From Globodera rostochiensis (Eukaryota > Nematoda > Chromadorea > Rhabditida > Heteroderidae): a stretch of DNA of 64,000 bases. Numbering within the stretch: the stretch's first letter is position 1; each line of letters begins with the position of its first letter. Below the pieces are notes generated by a model. It made no database searches. It saw only the letters and a list, made by a program, of their open reading frames with translations, and was not told where the DNA came from. Below, one piece after another: positions 1 to 12,700 of this stretch. The stretch lies in NCBI GenBank assembly GCA_018350325.1, contig JAEVLN010000035.1, positions 371,695-435,694 of the forward strand, given 5' to 3'. The position numbers were made by a program, and so were the translations under genes.

Positions 1-109
1 TAATATGTGATATTCTAACAGATATGTTTTAAAAGGTCCATTGGTGTAGTATTATTGCGCTGACGCTTCTACCTAATACCATATATAATTTCGTTTTTAC
101 TCGACCTAA

Positions 110-223
110 AATGTGAGAGGAGATCGAGCTGGAAGGAACTTTATGCTCACTTTCAAGAATGGTGAAGCAATTTTAAAAGTTGAAGGACCCAATTTGCTAA
201 AAATAAAGTTCTTATTTATGTAA
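110..223 (+). CDS. Coding-like islet, 37 codons, unknown protein fragment
   Basis: A GC-richer islet inside AT-rich DNA reads as an open frame ending in TAA at 221-223. The best part contains FMLTFKNGEAILKVEGPNLL. Of about 26 core codons, roughly ten begin with G, and T is rare in first position, as in real coding sequence. No clear start codon or splice site fixes the left edge; a weak AG lies at 116-117. It could be the last exon of a gene lying to the left of the window. No family is recognised, and an open frame of this length is not rare by chance, so the call rests on codon-position bias only. Confidence 0.25.
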   Translation, partial: NVRGDRAGRNFMLTFKNGEAILKVEGPNLLKIKFLFM

Positions 224-1634
224 TATATTCGATTTAAAAGATAACCCTTATATTTTAACATAAATAATTAATGTGATTGTACCGAAATTTAAAATTAAGT
301 GAACTGAAGTTATAAATTAGATTTTATTTTAGTAAATGATTATTTTGTTTTTGCATAGGTAAGATGCTGAATTACCGAATGCTTGTCGCAATGGACGGTT
401 ATCAAAACGCTTTAATAAAAATGTAATATTTACGCAGTGTTAAATTAATAGACAATAAAATAATAATATAAAGGCTCAATGTGAGACCGTCCGGCAGGCT
501 ATGGAAACACCATCACAAGAGACTAATATAATAACATTAACAAACAAACAAAAAAAAATAGGTTGAATATACGGCAACATATACCCTTTTAAAATTAAAG
601 AAAAAGCAGTTATCATTAATTTTAGTTCTCTCAAATTTTTGTTATAGCGTTCCTTTTATAATTTATTCAAAAATGTCCAAGCTATGGACAAAAGCCTGTC
701 AGAAAAAAAACTCACATTAAAATTAACATTCGATGTATTATTAAATTTCAAAAATTATTTACGTGTGCATGCGCAATAATCCTGATTTGCTAATTATAAC
801 TTAAATTGATGTTAATTTATGCGCTGAATTAAATAATTTTTAATAACATTTGATCAATGTTGACTTTTTTATTCTACCTCTTAAAATATTTAAATTTAGC
901 CATTTTTTGACGACGAAAAGAAATGCCGTAGGTTTGCACATTGTTTTCACATTCTTAAATTTTTTTATTTTTTTAAAACGTCAAAAAGTTGTTAAATAAA
1001 AAACAATAAAATAAGATCTTACAAAATTGCATTTCCATACGCACGAATTTATTCATTTTTACAAAAAGTAATAAACCGTAAATTTATTGTGCGATAATAA
1101 AAGTCTAGCATTTTTTAACCGCAAAAATCTATAAACTATTTTTAAACTATCATTTGTTTTTTTCGGTAATATTTGTTCACTTAACCCAAAGCTGATAAGT
1201 TATTATTCAATTAATGCATTAACGTACCTTTTCTTGTAATGCACATGTGATTGTACGTGAATTGGGTTGAAGTATAATTTAGACTACCGTCTGGAATTAA
1301 CAGAATGAGTTTTTACATTCCAATTTTGTTTGGAGCATATTAAACATTATTTTACGGTTTTAGACAAATAAAAATTCTGTTTCATTGTAATTCTTTTTTC
1401 AATTACAATTAGTCAATATTCATAGCATAAACTTTTACCATTAAAATGTTATGAAGAAATTGGAAATTTTGTCTAATTCATCTGAGAAATATTTTTATAT
1501 AATAATTTTGGCTTTTTATTATTAAAATTAATACATTTCTTTAAAATCAATTTTTGTTTTATATTAAAATTATTTGGCTTTATTAAAAATAATTACTCAA
1601 TACCCTAAACCAATATAAATTTAAAAAAAACTTA
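224..1634. other. AT-rich spacer with two tiny GC-richer islets
   Basis: No convincing gene. Two short islets stand out. At 359-425 an acceptor-like TTTTTGCATAG is followed by about 20 open codons ending in TAA. At 478-532 a GC-richer patch is open in several frames on both strands. Neither can be assigned. The remainder is A- and T-rich DNA without repeats that I could recognise. Confidence 0.5.
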
Positions 1635-1754
1635 ACAAAAACGGCCAGGCTGCTCGCAGAGACGACGGTTGCCCAGCATGTGCATCCTGAATTTAAAGAT
1701 TGGAAAATCTATTTGTTAAGGTCGGCTGTTGAATTTATAAGTTCGTTATTTTAA
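1635..1754 (+). CDS. Coding-like islet, about 39 codons, unknown protein fragment
   Basis: The frame runs from the AT-rich left flank through a GC-rich core at 1641-1700 and stops at TAA 1752-1754. The core peptide includes ARLLAETTVAQHVHPEFKDW. About 11 of 32 codons start with G and only three have G in second position, a strong coding signature. The frame stays open for some codons upstream, with no ATG in the core and no clear acceptor. It could be a terminal exon or a gene fragment. I do not recognise the protein. Confidence 0.35.
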   Translation, partial: TKTARLLAETTVAQHVHPEFKDWKIYLLRSAVEFISSLF

Positions 1755-3706
1755 AAAATTTATATATAAACAAAATGTTCAAATAGTTTAGACGACATAG
1801 TCCGCCCAACGACAAAGAGCAAAAATAACAACACTCAATAAGCAAAATAGTTAAATTAAAATAAAAGATCTATACGTTTTAAATAATTTTTCTACTCTGT
1901 AAAATATTTTAATATTAGCAGTTAAATTAAAGCTTTATGAGGAAGTTAGTGCAATTTTTGTGAAATGCATACAATATTTATGGACTAAATATAAATTCAC
2001 GAATCATATAATATAGTAAAATAGAAATATAAATATCTTGAGTTAATAAAAATTTAAAAATTCTAAAAAAGTATAAATACTTATTAATTATACTATTTTT
2101 TAATTAACGAATATGTAAAAAATAGCAATTTTAAATCTTAAAAGAATCAATGTAAATAAGTAAAAATTAACCAAAAGTATTTTTATTTTATTCCATTCTG
2201 GTTTTAAAGTACTTAATACCAACATTGTCAAAAAAACTTCTTTAAAATAAGTTGGTAAAAATATTCAATTTTGCCTCACCAAACTCAGAAATGTAGTTCA
2301 TTTTGAGAGTATTTGTGAAAGTTTGGATATTCTACAAATAATAAAGATTTAAGCAAATGATTAAATTTAATTAAGATTAAAACACTGTCAAAACTTTAAT
2401 TCTAAACTACTAAAACATAAAAATGTAATATTTATTTTTTTGTTTTATAAATCATTAGCGAAACTTTAATCACTTTACAGCAGGATAAAGTAAGTTGTAT
2501 TAATCGTTTTTTTGTTTAAGCCAAAATGAAGAGACAATGGACTTACTCTTTTGAATTGTAACCCCTGCCGGATACAAAGACAAGGAGAAAACATAAATTA
2601 CATATAACAACAGGAAAAAACGGACAAACGAAGCTTAATTATAAAGTTTTTTTCTTTAAGAATGTCTACTGAATTTAACTAAAATTATAGATCAGACTAA
2701 AAAAATCCTTAAAAATTAGCTAAAAGTTCCGATAAAAGACGATGAAGTATAAGTAATAAAATTATCAAAGATTGTTTGCATAGTATAAAAAAATAATTTG
2801 CAAGAGCGTTAAAGTATTTAATAAACAATCACTTTAAATCAATAAAATAAATAATTTTATCTAAAAATTAAAAAAAAGACAAATGCTCCAAAGGGATCGG
2901 ACTGATTTCGTCTTTTTATTGTGAGTTTAATAAGCCTCCTGTTGAAAAACTGCTTCAAATATTACCCAAATGGCATTAAAATCAATTAAAAGATTTAAAT
3001 AAAAAAGCTAATAATAAATTTTGGTGATCATATTTGATTACGGATAAAAAATTTAAATGAAGCCTACATAACAACTTTTATTAGACATTTAAAAGAAATT
3101 ATTTTTAAAAAATCAAAAGCCATTCATTAATATTAAGAAAAATAATATTGGCGATAAAAAAGAACCCTCAGTTTATAAGATTTGAAACAATGATTGCCAA
3201 AGCAAGAAAATTAATATTATCTTATGTATTTATGATAGAAACCTCATTTTCACATACAAGCGAAAGGCTGATGTACCTCGCCTTATTTAACATTCTTACA
3301 AAATTTGTAAATACAATAAAATTATTACATTGACAATTACAAATAATACATTTTTTAACAACTTCATAAAAATGAGTCAAAAAAAAAAGCATTTTTACAA
3401 AGAAATGTACATAGTGAAAAACTATCATAAACCAATGTTACAATAAATTATGGAAAAATAGATTAAAAGCCTCTAAATATTATGTAATAAATTTTGGTGA
3501 TATATTTTTATTTACCAAATTATTGAAGTCGATTTCAACCAGAACAAAAAATTAATTCAAAATTGTCATATGTTTTTAAATCAAATTTTATAATAAGGAT
3601 TTGCGTTCAGGAATTAAACGAATCATGAAATTGACTTAATTGTTATTAACTTTATTAAAAAGCACTAAAATTTGATTAGAGAATAACTTTAATAATTAAT
3701 ATAACT
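1755..3706. other. AT-rich spacer; possible micro-exon and short repeat
   Basis: No gene is supported. On the minus strand, 2547-2564 is flanked by a strong pyrimidine-rich acceptor (…TTTGTATCCGGCAG) and a consensus GTAAGT donor, so an 18-bp micro-exon is conceivable. 2783-2822 is one member of a ~40-bp direct repeat whose partner is at 7351-7391. A GC-richer patch near 2885-2935 is open for about 35 codons, with nothing recognisable in it. Confidence 0.45.
2783..2822 (+). repeat. Short dispersed direct repeat, copy 1
   Basis: About 40 bp, including TTTGCAAGAGCGTTAAAGTA, recurs in the same orientation at 7351-7391 with one substitution and one extra A. The sequences flanking the two copies are unrelated. 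This is too long for chance at this composition and probably reflects an old dispersed element. Confidence 0.7.
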
Positions 3707-3904
3707 TTACTTTTTTGAATATTTTATTTTTTGAAGAAATAATGTGCTAAAAAGAGAGAGTCAGACGGTTAGTGTAATTTGGTCATCAACGCACCCCATC
3801 TATTTTTAGTTACTTTTTTGAACATTTTATTTTTTGAAGAAATAGTGTGCTAAAAAAAGAGACTCAGACGGCGAGAGTAATTTAGACATCAACGCACCCC
3901 ATTT
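3707..3904 (-). repeat. Two-unit inverted outlier of satellite A
   Basis: Two units about 103 bp apart are the reverse complement of the satellite A monomer that fills 9.8-13.7 and 15.1-19.0 kb. Recognisable reversed blocks are the GCACCCCAT end, the AGTCAGACGG block and the TTTTTTGAAGAAAT block. The copy is more diverged than any pair within the arrays. It lies about 6 kb from the main array in opposite orientation, so it is either an ancestral seed or a fragment moved by an inversion or insertion. Confidence 0.85.
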
Positions 3905-3919
3905 TCCATTAAAATGGGG
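3897..3919. other. Perfect 9-bp hairpin at the edge of the satellite outlier
   Basis: CCCCATTTT, then a 5-nt loop, then AAAATGGGG. The left arm is the last part of the satellite unit, and the right arm lies just outside it. This could be a terminal hairpin of a Helitron-like element or a chance extension. Confidence 0.5.
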
Positions 3920-6799
3920 AAAGGAACGAGAAAATCATTAACAAATAACTTTTTCTGAAATTAATTAATCACCTGACGCAATTCAATTCTGAATGGGCCT
4001 AGTCTCTACATGTCGGAGAAACGTTTATCGGCGTAGAAAGACTGCAGGCTTCTATAAATTCATAAGGCATTGAAAACAAAGATTATTTTAAAAACCAAAG
4101 TATTTATTCAGCAAATTAATAAATTTATTTAAAAAATTATTTTAACTTAAAATATTTTAATTTGAAAATGGATTCAAGAAAAAAGAACGAAAATTATTGA
4201 TATCATATTTAAATAGATCATGTTATATTAAAATTACAAATAAAAAACTATCGCCTATTATTGCTATACAAAAAATTGTTAATAAAAAACTAAACATTGC
4301 TAAAACTAAATAATTAATATTAAAAATGATTAAGTCTTTTAAATAAATGCAAAATAAAGGAGCGATATCGAGTTTTCCAGCTTGCCCATGTGAGCAAAGT
4401 TCGATGGGGATTTTGTGTACGAATTATACCTTTGTACACCTTCTGGCAAAGTCAACAAAATATATACTAAACCATGGTTTACTATCCAATAAAATTAAAA
4501 CCCAATTGCATTCATTTAATACTGAAAATTACAAAAATGAATTTAAAAAATACGCCGATTATTTATTTAAAATCAACATAACTAATTTCTTTTCTAAAAT
4601 ATAATATCTAAAACCACTCACATATTCGCCATGAACATTTGACTGCTGATGATGCTTTAATTTGTCTTCTCTACAAGTAAATGCATAAAAATTACAAAAC
4701 ATAAATTTTTATTATTGAATAATATAATGAGTTTTATAAGAAAAATGAAATAATCAATTATTTTGACAGGCATAAATCAAAACACAATTTTTTTTCTATT
4801 TTTCTATTTCAGCAAAAAAAGATAATGAAATGCTATATAAAATGCACACTCAAAACCCTAGAATTTTACTTTTAATCTTCTTAAAATTATACATGTTGAT
4901 TAAAATATAAATTTAAATTACAACGTCAATCAAAAAAGCATCAGTCCGGTCCAAAATTAAGCTATTTTAAAAAACATTTTGAAAAAATTATAGATGAGCA
5001 GAAAAACATTGAATCATTAATTGGTTTGGTATAAAAACAAAATAAATAATCACTCTAAAACTAGCTCAAAATAAATTTAAAAAACAAACGACAAAAATAA
5101 ACAATCTTTTATATCGGTAAAATTTAAATGAATATACGGTGATCAATGTATTAAAAAAACTAAAACATTAAAAAACTTGCTTAGCCAAAAAGAAGTAGTC
5201 GAATTAATAATTTATAAGGAATACTTTTAAATGTTCTTTTGAGTTTAATGAATGATTTCATTTATTTTGGTTAATAGTTCATATTTCAAATTAAATTACA
5301 TCAATAAAGATATTATAAATTAAAATTGAACCAAACACCTTCTCTGCGCTGGTAACTAAAACCTTCAAAAAATATAAAACAAATATAATGATCATGCACA
5401 TTAAATACTGTACAATGTACTTACCTACCTAACCCATTGCCGCCTCGCCACTTGAAGAAAACTCCCCAATTCATCCAAATTCTACGAGGAATTGTGGACC
5501 GAAACCCACAAATGGACGGTAAGCTGATCGTGGGGTGTTCGATAAAAAAAAGAAGTTAAAAATCAAATAATATCGTCAAAATCAGCAGCAATAGCTATTA
5601 GATTGATAATATAATAAAGCTGGCTGGAAGTGAGTGAAAACTGACAAAAGCAAGCATTTTAATAAATGATCTTTAAATCATGAAAATTTTAAAGTTACAA
5701 AAACAAAATAAAATAAATTGTATAATAAAGTAATTTTAATAAGAACTCTTCGGTCAAAAATTAAATTTATATTTTTTTCTACACGGTCCTTTAGTCTGTA
5801 AAATGCCATAAAAATTAAAAAATGCATATTTATTATAAAACTTATTAAACCAAAACATATTAAGGCGTTTGTTATAAATTCAAATGTTATAGGAAAAATT
5901 TAAGCGTCATAAAATTAAAATTTAACCAAAAAAGTCGGAAATTTGGGTTATTCATTTTTACTTAAAGTTTGCGCAGGAAAGCGATGTAGAAAATCTTGCA
6001 CAATTGCAGGTCAAAAATTTAACAATAAATTTTTACACATTGAGAATCTGAAATCTTTTTGTCTTATTAAAAAACAAATAAATTATCTTATCATACAAAA
6101 ATTCAGAAGAAGCCAATGCAACAATTTAAAAAAGAATGTTTATTTTAAAATATAACTCTTTCGAAGTTTTATAATTATTAAAATAATCAGCATGCCAATC
6201 ACCAAACATCATTAGGGTTCTACCGAAAGAGGAGGAGGAAACATGCACGAGAATCAATTGCCAGGAGATCAATATGAAACAAGAATAACTTAAATAGTCG
6301 AGTCATTTGAATTTATTATAATACTCATTAAGTATAAATCTACAATATTAAAAAACTTTCTACAAATTCAATGCTATCTATTTTACACAAAAAATCTTTC
6401 TTTATTTATCATTATATAAAAAACACAAATTAATTTTATAAATCTCCAAAAAAATGATGACATATGTAGAAAAATGTTTTCCTTTAAAAAATTTATTTAG
6501 AATTTTACAAAATATTTGTTTGGGAAAAAACAATTTAAAAATATAAATATTTTTTCAACGGAACAAAAAAAAGGTAGGAGAAGCAAAAAATATTGACAAA
6601 ATAATTTTGTTAATTAAGTGTTATTTATGTTTGTAAAATATAATTTAATAGTTGACTAAAGTAAAACTAACAATAATATATAAAAATACAATAAAAACAG
6701 AAAATGTACCATTAAAAATCGTCTTATCCAAATTTATGCCATTTAAGAGGATGCCCAAATTTTATTTTATATTCTTTTTAAAGGGATATATTAAAATTT
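3920..6799. other. AT-rich spacer, no supported gene
   Basis: GC-richer patches occur at about 4000-4070, 4360-4450, 5425-5530 and 6200-6290. An open frame of 85 codons at 4347-4604 runs mostly through AT-rich DNA and shows no clear codon bias. The 5425-5530 patch has splice-like motifs on both strands, including a minus-strand GTAAGT. Neither strand gives a decisive reading. Confidence 0.4.
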
Positions 6800-6982
6800 T
6801 CTTTGCGGAAACAGACTACCCCTCTCCAAGGCTATGCTATTTTTGGGTGCGGTCTGATTACGTTACGCTGCATCATAATCTTGGGCAATTTATTTTAATG
6901 CCATCATTGCCTTATGGACTAACTTAGTTGCTGCACCTGTTTTCAATTCTCCACTAGCGGGCGAGGCTAACAATGCATTCGA
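6800..6982 (-). pseudogene. Coding-like islet with two in-frame TAA codons
   Basis: Read on the minus strand from 6982 down to 6800, this islet gives a peptide of about 61 codons. It includes the stretches ELKTGAATKLVHKAMMALK and RNQTAPKNSIALERGSLFP. About 20 codons begin with G against about nine with G in second position. Two TAA codons interrupt the frame. The composition stays coding-like on both sides of each stop. Either it is a decayed gene fragment, or TAA is read as an amino acid (glutamine in many ciliates). No homologue is recognised. On the plus strand a 91-codon frame (6652-6927) overlaps it and has weaker codon bias. Confidence 0.35.
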
Positions 6983-8647
6983 CGTAAATTCAAAGTAAAA
7001 TTTTAATTCAAATTTTATTTGTAATCAAATGTTTATTGTCAAAGAAAAAGATGGTGAAATTAGATCTTCAATTGCAAAAGTATACATCAAATGTGCACTT
7101 TGAGAAGTGTCACTTTTCTATTTCTCAATCGGTTGAAAATAATAAAATAAAAATTATTTAAAGTAATGAAAAAACATATCACAACGTGCAAAAGATTTTC
7201 AATAATAAAATTATTTAAAATATTACTTGTTTTAAAAAGTGGGAAAGGCAAATATAACACACTAATTAAATGTATGGTAAATTTTTATTAACAACAACAA
7301 TACATTTGCCTATTTTTAATTTTATAAGGTTATTTCGTTCAATAGCATTGGTATAAAAAAAATAATTTGCCAGAGCGTTAAAGTATTTAATTAATTTTCG
7401 GCTAATCTTGATCAAATAAATACGAGAATAAAATATTAACAACCAATTTACTTAATTATGTTGGTTAATTTAATGTTGACTATTTCTATTATAAACACCC
7501 AAAAAAGTTAAATAAAAGAGTGTGATATTTTTCTATGAAATGAAATAAGCACAATGGTGGGTGTGCCAAGAAAAATTTAAAACTTTTTGATATAATTAAA
7601 AAAGTAAGTAAAGATGAAATTTAATAAATTAAATGTTAATTTACGCTGGATAAACAAATTGCCTAATAAAAACTTAATTGTGAATTTCCTGATTATTAGA
7701 CAATAAATATACAAAAACAAATTTTTGAGATTTACTTTACTTTATTTTCAATTGTAGCTCTTTTGAAATAATAGAAACATATACCAAATCTGGTAATTTT
7801 ATCAATTATAACGAAAAATATGATTTTTAAATTTAATAATGTTTTATTAGTTCTTGAATTGTTTACAATTTTTCTTTATTTAATAATCATTTTCATTCAA
7901 ATTTATTTTTATTTTCTAATTTTACACATGTCGACAAGGAAGAACTTAATGACCATGCCGACCTCTTCATATTAGTAAATTAATTAAATGTATTTTATCA
8001 CTGTTAACGATTTGATTTAATTTAATTTGTTCATATTTTAGTTTTAATTAAAATTTTTATTAATAAATTCTCATGGAATGATTTCAAACAAATTGTTTAT
8101 GTTAATTTTTAAAAAAGTATTGTACCGTTGAGCCACAAAAAAAAAGATAATCACTTTATTTCGGTGCACAAATGTCTTGTGTCTAGATATACCGGTTTAA
8201 ATTATTTTAATAAGTTTAAATAAAATTCGCCGCGTGAATAAAAACGCTCGAAATATTTACCCCTTTTTTTGTATAATTGAAATAAATTAAATACGCTATA
8301 TTTTCAAAAAGTTAGCATTTTCTGGTACCAATTAACATATTTATACAAAATAATTGTTAATATTAAATAAAATAAATTATTATTATTTTTAAAATTTACT
8401 TGTTATACCAAAAATAAATATAAAAATATTTATTAAAAAAGGTTTAGAGAAAATAATTGGAGGAATAAAATAAAAAATATCGATTGTATTAAAAAAGTCA
8501 AAAATATTAATATTTATATATATATATAATATAACTAAGACTTTTGCAATAAAATAAACTTAATGCTTAACGTCGCACAAAAGCCGCCCTCGTTAAAACG
8601 TTATAAACAAAAACATATTTAAATATTGTTTCACTAAGTTTTACTAA
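6983..8647. other. AT-rich spacer, no supported gene
   Basis: Contains the second copy of the ~40-bp direct repeat at 7351-7391 and a T-rich stretch at about 7800-8060. A (TA)n-like run lies at about 8513-8530. I see no gene, tRNA or mobile-element end. Confidence 0.5.
7351..7391 (+). repeat. Short dispersed direct repeat, copy 2
   Basis: Same orientation and nearly identical to 2783-2822 over about 40 bp. Similarity stops sharply on both sides. Confidence 0.7.
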
Positions 8648-8809
8648 CACTCCCTAACCGGAGTGCAGATTGGAATAGGGAGGCATCTAACCATGGCATC
8701 ACCATTGATTGTTTAAAATAAATGTCTTGTTTTGTTTGTTTTTATATCCGTCTGGGCCATTGAATTTATGCATTATCCACGCCTCAAGGTTGTTGACATC
8801 AAACAATAG
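8648..8809 (+). pseudogene. Coding-like islet pair in one frame with one TAA between
   Basis: Two GC-richer patches, 8648-8713 and 8735-8808, share a single reading frame separated by one TAA at 8714-8716. The second patch reads VWAIEFMHYPRLKVVDIKQ before a TAG. Codons in that patch are G-rich in first position and G-poor in second. It could be two exons with a cryptic intron, a decayed gene, or a coding segment in a code where TAA is sense. Another frame of the first patch is also open, which lowers confidence. Confidence 0.25.
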
Positions 8810-9725
8810 GATTAATAATTAATTTATTCGATTTCAAATATAAAATAATAAATTAAATAAATAAAAGCCGAAAACCTCGACATGGTGTAGAAACATTTTG
8901 ATTCTCGATTGGTTAGCAATGATATTAACAATGGTTGATAATTTTCTAAATGTTGTAATTGAATAAAATAAAATCAAAAAAGAAAAATAATAGAATAGAA
9001 TATAAATTCTAAACGTATAAAACAATTTTTTTTAAAAAATTAAGTTGTATCCAATATTAATATTCTAAATAGGTTGTATGCGGTTCATTCTGCCAGCCGC
9101 CGCAACACAAGTGTCCATCTCCTCCTCCATTTTAAATAATTGACAAATCTTCAAATTAGTTTTATGCTCCCAAATACTTCAAATTCTAATAAGTAAAAAA
9201 AGTTTTTTTGTTTTAAAAGTATAACATAACAAAACATAAAATGTGATACGAAAACAAACTGAAAATATAAAAATATAATAAATAAAAAATGTCAGAATGA
9301 CAACGGATTTAAAACACTTAAAATCCTCTCTTAAATGAAGCCAACAACGATTGTGAGGCACAAAAAGGGCTCTTGACCAATACGCTCGCCAAAACACAAA
9401 ATTTTTAAAGAAAAAAAATAAAAATTTATAACTAAAAAATAAATTTATTTATTATATTTAAAAACATCAATTATTACATAAAATCGCACTCAACAATTTA
9501 AAAAGCAATTGCACTGAGTTCGTGAATTTTTAAATTTGGAATATTAATGAGTTAACAATAAATGATTAATTTTAACATATAATGTAGAAATAGATTTTAT
9601 ATAGAAATAATTAAGCTAATGGCATAAAATGATAGCGATCAATTTATAATTAATAAATTACCATATGTGTTCATACATCCGAACTGACTGAAATCTTCGC
9701 ACTTTGGTTTGAATCACAAACCTGG
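8810..9725. other. AT-rich spacer before the duplicated module
   Basis: A GC-richer patch at about 9075-9132 reads on the minus strand as a 20-codon ATG frame rich in Glu and Ala. Another at 9300-9395 is open on the minus strand. Neither is long enough to call. Confidence 0.4.
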
Positions 9726-9794
9726 AAAATTAAAAAATAATAGTTAAGCAAAATTTCTATTAAATTTTGTTAGCAAAAGATATATGAAAAACAT

Positions 9795-12700
9795 AATGTT
9801 CAAAAAAGTAGCTAAAAAATTATTAGATGGGGTGCGTTGATTACCAAATTACTCTAACCGTCTGACTCTCTCTTTTAAGCACACTATTTCTTCAAAAAAT
9901 AAAATGTTCAAAAAAGTAACTAAAAAATATTAGATGGGGTGCGTTGATGACCAAATTACTCTAACCGTCTTTTTAGCACACTATTTCTTCAAAAAATAAA
10001 ATGTTCAAAAAAGTAACTAAAAAATTATTAGATGGGGTGCGTTGATGACCAAATTACTCTAACCGTCTGACTCTCTCTTTTAAGCACACTATTTCTTCAA
10101 AAAATAAAATGTTCAAAAAAGTAACTAAAAAATATTAGATGGGGTGCGTTGATGACCAAATTACTCTAACCGTCTTTTTAGCACACTATTTCTTCAAAAA
10201 ATAAAATGTTCAAAAAAGTAACTAAAAAATTATTAGATGGGGTGCGTTGATGACCAAATTACTCTAACCGTCTGACTCTCACTTTTTAGCACCCTATTTC
10301 TTCAAAAAAAAATGTTCAAATAAAAAAATTATTCGATGGGGTGCGTTGATGACCAAATTACTCTAACCGTCTGACTCTCTCTTTTTAGCACCCTATTTCT
10401 TCAAAAAAAAATGTTCAAATAAAAAAATTATTCGATGGGGTGCGTTGATGACCAAATTACTCTAACCGTCTGACTCACTCTTTTTAGCACACTATTTCTT
10501 CAAAAAATAAAATGTTCAAAAAAGTAACTAAAAAATTATTAGATGGGGTGCGTTGATTACCAAATTACTCTAACCGTCTAACTCTCTTTTTTAGCACACT
10601 ATTTCTTCAAAAAAAAATGTTTAAATAAAAAAATTATTCGATGGGGTGCGTTGATGACCAAATTACTCTAACCATCTGACTCTCTCTTTTTAGCACACTA
10701 TTTCTTCAAAAAATAAAATGTTCAAAAAAGTAACTAAAAAATTATTAGATGGGGTGCGTTGATGACCAAATTACTCTAACCGTCTGACTCTCTCTTTTTA
10801 GCACACTATTTCTTCAAAAAAATAAAATGTTCAAAAAAGTAGCTAAAAAATTATTAGATGGGGTGCGTTGATTACCAAATTACTCTAACCGTCTGACTCT
10901 CTCTTTTAAGCACACTATTTCTTCAAAAAATAAAATGTTCAAAAAAGTAACTAAAAAATATTAGATGGGGTGCGTTGATGACCAAATTACTCTAACCGTC
11001 TTTTTAGCACACTATTTCTTCAAAAAATAAAATGTTCAAAAAAGTAACTAAAAAATTATTAGATGGGGTGCGTTGATGACCAAATTACTCTAACCGTCTG
11101 ACTCTCACTTTTTAGCACCCTATTTCTTCAAAAAAAAATGTTCAAATAAAAAAATTATTCGATGGGGTGCGTTGATGACCAAATTACTCTAACCGTCTGA
11201 CTCTCTCTTTTTAGCACACTATTTCTTCAAAAAATAAAATGTTCAAAAAAGTAACTAAAAAATTATTAGATGGGGTGCGTTGATGACCAAATTACTCTAA
11301 CCGTCTGACTCTCTCTTTTTAGCACACTATTTCTTCAAAAAAATAAAATGTTCAAAAAAGTAGCTAAAAAATTATTAGATGGGGTGCGTTGATTACCAAA
11401 TTACTCTAACCGTCTGACTCTCTCTTTTAAGCACACTATTTCTTCAAAAAATAAAATGTTCAAAAAAGTAACTAAAAAATATTAGATGGGGTGCGTTGAT
11501 GACCAAATTACTCTAACCGTCTTTTTAGCACACTATTTCTTCAAAAAATAAAATGTTCAAAAAAGTAACTAAAAAATTATTAGATGGGGTGCGTTGATGA
11601 CCAAATTACTCTAACCGTCTGACTCTCACTTTTTAGCACCCTATTTCTTCAAAAAAAAATGTTCAAATAAAAAAATTATTCGATGGGGTGCGTTGATGAC
11701 CAAATTACTCTAACCGTCTGACTCTCTCTTTTTAGCACACTATTTCTTCAAAAAATAAAATGTTCAAAAAAGTAACTAAAAAATTATTAGATGAGGTGCG
11801 TTGATGACCAAATTACTCTAACCGTCTAACTCTCTCTATGCAATTTTTTCTGGATTTAATCAATTAGCACACTATTTCTTCAAAAAATAAAATGTTCAAA
11901 AAAGTAACTAAAAAATTATTAGATGGGGTGCGTTAATGACCAAATTACTCTAACCGTCTGACTCTCTCTTTTTAGCACCCTTTTTCTTCAAAAAAAAATG
12001 TTCAAATAAAAAAATTATTCGATGGGGTGCGTTGATGACCAAATTACTCTAACCGTCTGACTCTCTCTTTTTAGCACACTATTTCTTCAAAAAATAAAAT
12101 GTTCAAAAAGTAACTAAAAAATTATTAGATGGGGTGCGTTGATGACCAAATTACTCTAACCGTCTAACTCTCTCTTTTTAGCACACTATTTCTTCAAAAA
12201 ATAAAATGTTCAAAAAAGTAGGTAACTAAAAAATTATTCGATGGGGGTGCGTTGATGACCAAATTACTCTAACCGTCTGACTCTCTCTTTTAAGCACACT
12301 ATTTCTTCAAAAAATAAAATGTTCAAAAAAGTAACTAAAAAATATTAGATGGGGTGCGTTGATGACCAAATTACTCTAACCGTCTTTTTAGCACCCTATT
12401 TCTTCAAAAAATAAAATGTTCAAAAAAGTAGGTAACTAAAAAATTATTCGATGGGGGTGCGTTGATGACCAAATTACTCTAACCGTCTGACTCTCTCTTT
12501 TAAGCACACTATTACTTCAAAAAATAAAATGTTCAAAAAAGTAACTAAAAAATTATTAGATGGAGTGCGTTAATGACCAAATTACTCTAACCGTCTGACT
12601 CTCTCTTTTTAGCACCCTATTTCTTCAAAAAAAAATGTTCAAATAAAAAAATTATTCGATGGGGTGCGTTGATGACCAAATTACTCTAACCGTCTGACTC

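Noticed and set aside
4347..4604. 85-codon ATG frame
   Set aside because: Only the first 30 codons are GC-richer, and these show no first-position G enrichment; the rest is Asn/Lys/Phe filler typical of AT-rich DNA.
6652..6927. Plus-strand 91-codon frame
   Set aside because: Mostly AT-rich on the left, and the minus strand of the GC-rich part has better codon bias.
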